Assembly (NCBI GenBank): GCA_002385735.1 | Contig: DGEB01000020.1 | Coordinates: forward strand, 410 to 16,121 | Direction of reading: 5' to 3' | From: Peptococcaceae bacterium UBA3937 | Lineage (GTDB): Bacteria; Bacillota; Peptococcia; DRI-13; DTU073 | Length of the DNA: 15,712 nt | Part shown: one piece after another, positions 14,788 through 15,712 of the stretch | How the letters are laid out: each line of letters starts with the position of its first letter | Numbering within the stretch: the stretch's first letter is position 1 | The notes under the pieces: model-generated | What the model was told of the DNA's origin: nothing | Database searches by the model: none | What the model saw: only the letters and a program-made list of their open reading frames with translations | Translations under genes and position numbers: made by a program

Positions 14788-15435
14788 ATGATTACGATGG
14801 ACATGGTAAAGGAACTTCGGGAAAGAACCGGAGCGGGAGTCCTGGATTGCAAAAAAGCCCTGGCGGAAACCAACGGCGACATCGAAAAAGCCATCGAATA
14901 TTTGCGCGAAAAAGGTTTGTCCGCCGCAGCCAAAAAAGCCGGGCGTATCTCGGCGGAAGGCATCGTTGAGGCATACATTCACGGGGGTGGCCGCATTGGC
15001 GTTTTGCTGGAGTTAAATTGTGAAACCGATTTTGTGGCCAAGACGCCGGCTTTCAAAGAATTGGCCAAAAACCTGGCCATGCAGGTGGCCGCCGCTCGGC
15101 CGGAATATGTGAATAAAGAGGATGTGCCCGAGGGAGTGTTGGCCAAAGAAAAAGAAATCCTCAAAGCGCAGGCGCTGAATGAAGGCAAACCGGAAAAAGT
15201 AGTTGATAAAATGGTGGAGGGAAGAATTGAGAAATTCTACAAAGAGGTTTGCTTAATGGAACAAGCCTATATTCGCGACCCCAATATTGCCGTAAAGGAC
15301 TTAATCGTCGAACAGGTTGCGAAAATTGGCGAGAATATTCGCGTAAGACGTTTTGTCCGTTATGAAGTAGGGGAAGGGCTCCAAAAGAGAGATGACAATT
15401 TTGCGGAAGAAGTAATGGCCCAAGTCAATAAATAA
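14788..15435 (+). CDS. tsf: Elongation factor Ts (short form)
   Basis: EF-Ts is the nucleotide-exchange factor that reloads EF-Tu with GTP. The N-terminal UBA-like domain contains the first signature [16 protein letters not shown] (residues 10-25), and the second signature [16 protein letters not shown] lies at 71-86, including the TDF (80-82) that contacts EF-Tu. The protein is 215 residues, shorter than the ~280-295 of E. coli or Bacillus. It resembles the single-core form known from Thermus and many clostridia, and no sign of truncation was seen. The start is ATG 14788, 8 bases after GAGGAGG (14773-14779). A terminator and a dedicated promoter separate it from rpsB. Confidence 0.96.
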   Translation: MITMDMVKELRERTGAGVLDCKKALAETNGDIEKAIEYLREKGLSAAAKKAGRISAEGIVEAYIHGGGRIGVLLELNCETDFVAKTPAFKELAKNLAMQVAAARPEYVNKEDVPEGVLAKEKEILKAQALNEGKPEKVVDKMVEGRIEKFYKEVCLMEQAYIRDPNIAVKDLIVEQVAKIGENIRVRRFVRYEVGEGLQKRDDNFAEEVMAQVNK

Positions 15436-15442
15436 TTTTTTT

Positions 15443-15475
15443 GAATAAAGAGAACACCTGGTGTTCTCTTTATTC
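15443..15475 (+). terminator. Long palindrome after tsf, probable terminator
   Basis: Two perfect 16-base arms (GAATAAAGAGAACACC and its complement) meet around a single T at 15459, giving a hairpin with at least 14 pairs. It begins 7 bases after the tsf stop. The seven-T run (15436-15442) lies before the hairpin, and no T-run follows on either strand, so a classic U-tail is missing; the 3' arm itself is T-rich. Termination is likely but not certain; transcript-end protection or a protein-binding dyad are alternatives. Confidence 0.6.
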
Positions 15476-15520
15476 GGATACATAAACCATATAGAGAGAT
15501 CCATCATGTAAAAAAAGGAT

Positions 15521-15549
15521 TTTACTTTTTAGTGTAGAATTGTTAAATA
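15521..15549 (+). promoter_or_regulatory. Weak candidate pyrH promoter
   Basis: TAGAAT at 15535-15540 resembles a -10 but lacks a -35. TTTACT (15521-15526) with TAAATA (15544-15549) has a 17-base spacer but poor matches. A promoter is expected here if the palindrome terminates transcription. Confidence 0.25.
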
Positions 15550-15570
15550 GATTGGAGGATTCCATGCGAG

Positions 15571-15712
15571 ATGATTCAACCGAAGTATAAAAGAGTTATC
15601 ATTAAGCTTAGCGGTGAAGCACTGGCCGGGCAGCAGGGTTTTGGTTTGGAACATCAAATCCTGGATTCCATCGCCCGTCAGGTGAAGGAAGTTGTGGAGG
15701 CCGGGGTCGAAA
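15571..15712 (+). CDS. pyrH: UMP kinase (3' end cut by window)
   Basis: Only the first 47 codons are present. The reading KRVIIKLSGEALAG is the nucleotide-binding N-terminus of bacterial UMP kinase, which phosphorylates UMP to UDP; GFGLEHQILDSIARQVKEVV continues the family pattern. The order rpsB-tsf-pyrH is conserved in bacteria. The start ATG 15571 is 12 bases from GGAGG (15554-15558), while an out-of-frame ATG at 15564 is better spaced and would encode only eight codons. Confidence 0.93.
   Translation, partial: MIQPKYKRVIIKLSGEALAGQQGFGLEHQILDSIARQVKEVVEAGVE

Noticed and set aside
14034..14978. Long open frame on the - strand (314 codons)
   Set aside because: It mirrors the low-complexity S2 tail; the translation is Phe/Ser/Arg/Cys-rich, matches no family, and has no ribosome site. 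It is a by-product of codon composition.
1..15712. Mobile elements, CRISPR arrays, tRNA genes, riboswitches
   Set aside because: No transposase or integrase motif, no spaced repeats, no tRNA cloverleaf and no known riboswitch core was seen in the gaps, all of which are short.

Overview
This window is the distal half of a fla/che-type flagellar operon, followed by the translation genes rpsB and tsf and the start of pyrH. All genes lie on the + strand. FliY with CheC-like and FliN domains, the order fliY-cheY-fliO-P-Q-R-flhB-flhA-flhF-flhG-sigma28, the join to rpsB-tsf-pyrH and strong GGAGG-type ribosome sites all point to a Gram-positive Firmicute. The FapA (DUF342) gene and the absence of the Bacillus cheB-A-W-C-D block suggest a clostridial or Desulfotomaculum/Moorella-like relative rather than a Bacillus. 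Base composition looks roughly balanced by eye. I cannot name the species.

Layout. (1) 1-1561: 3' part of fliY (motor switch and CheY-P phosphatase), then cheY. (2) 1590-7267: the export gate, fliO, fliP, fliQ, fliR, flhB and flhA, tightly packed except for a 126-base fliQ-fliR gap that holds a perfect 23-bp tandem duplication. (3) 7257-9276: flhF and flhG, the GTPase/ATPase pair that sets flagellar position and number. (4) 9293-9967: a PilZ c-di-GMP receptor of the YcgR type, where Bacillus has its chemotaxis block. (5) 10024-13236: a sigma28-family factor, a FapA/DUF342 protein, an unrecognised Q/K/E-rich protein and a small SwrB/YlxL-like membrane protein. (6) 13237-15712: rpsB with its own promoter and a structured leader, an intrinsic terminator, tsf with its own promoter, a long palindrome, and the 5' end of pyrH.

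The genes make one motility unit: export apparatus (fliOPQR-flhBA), placement (flhFG), switch and signal output (fliY, cheY), a second-messenger brake (PilZ) and the late-gene sigma factor. No terminator was found between the flagellar genes and rpsB, so read-through could tie ribosomal gene expression to the flagellar operon. The strongest oddities are a ~193-residue mixed-charge tail on ribosomal protein S2, an Arg-to-Val change in the promoter-recognition segment of the sigma factor, loss of the Asn in the second FliY phosphatase site, and the unrecognised 124-residue protein translationally coupled to FapA. No RNA genes, CRISPR arrays, insertion sequences or phage genes were seen, and no gene-free stretch exceeds about 160 bases.
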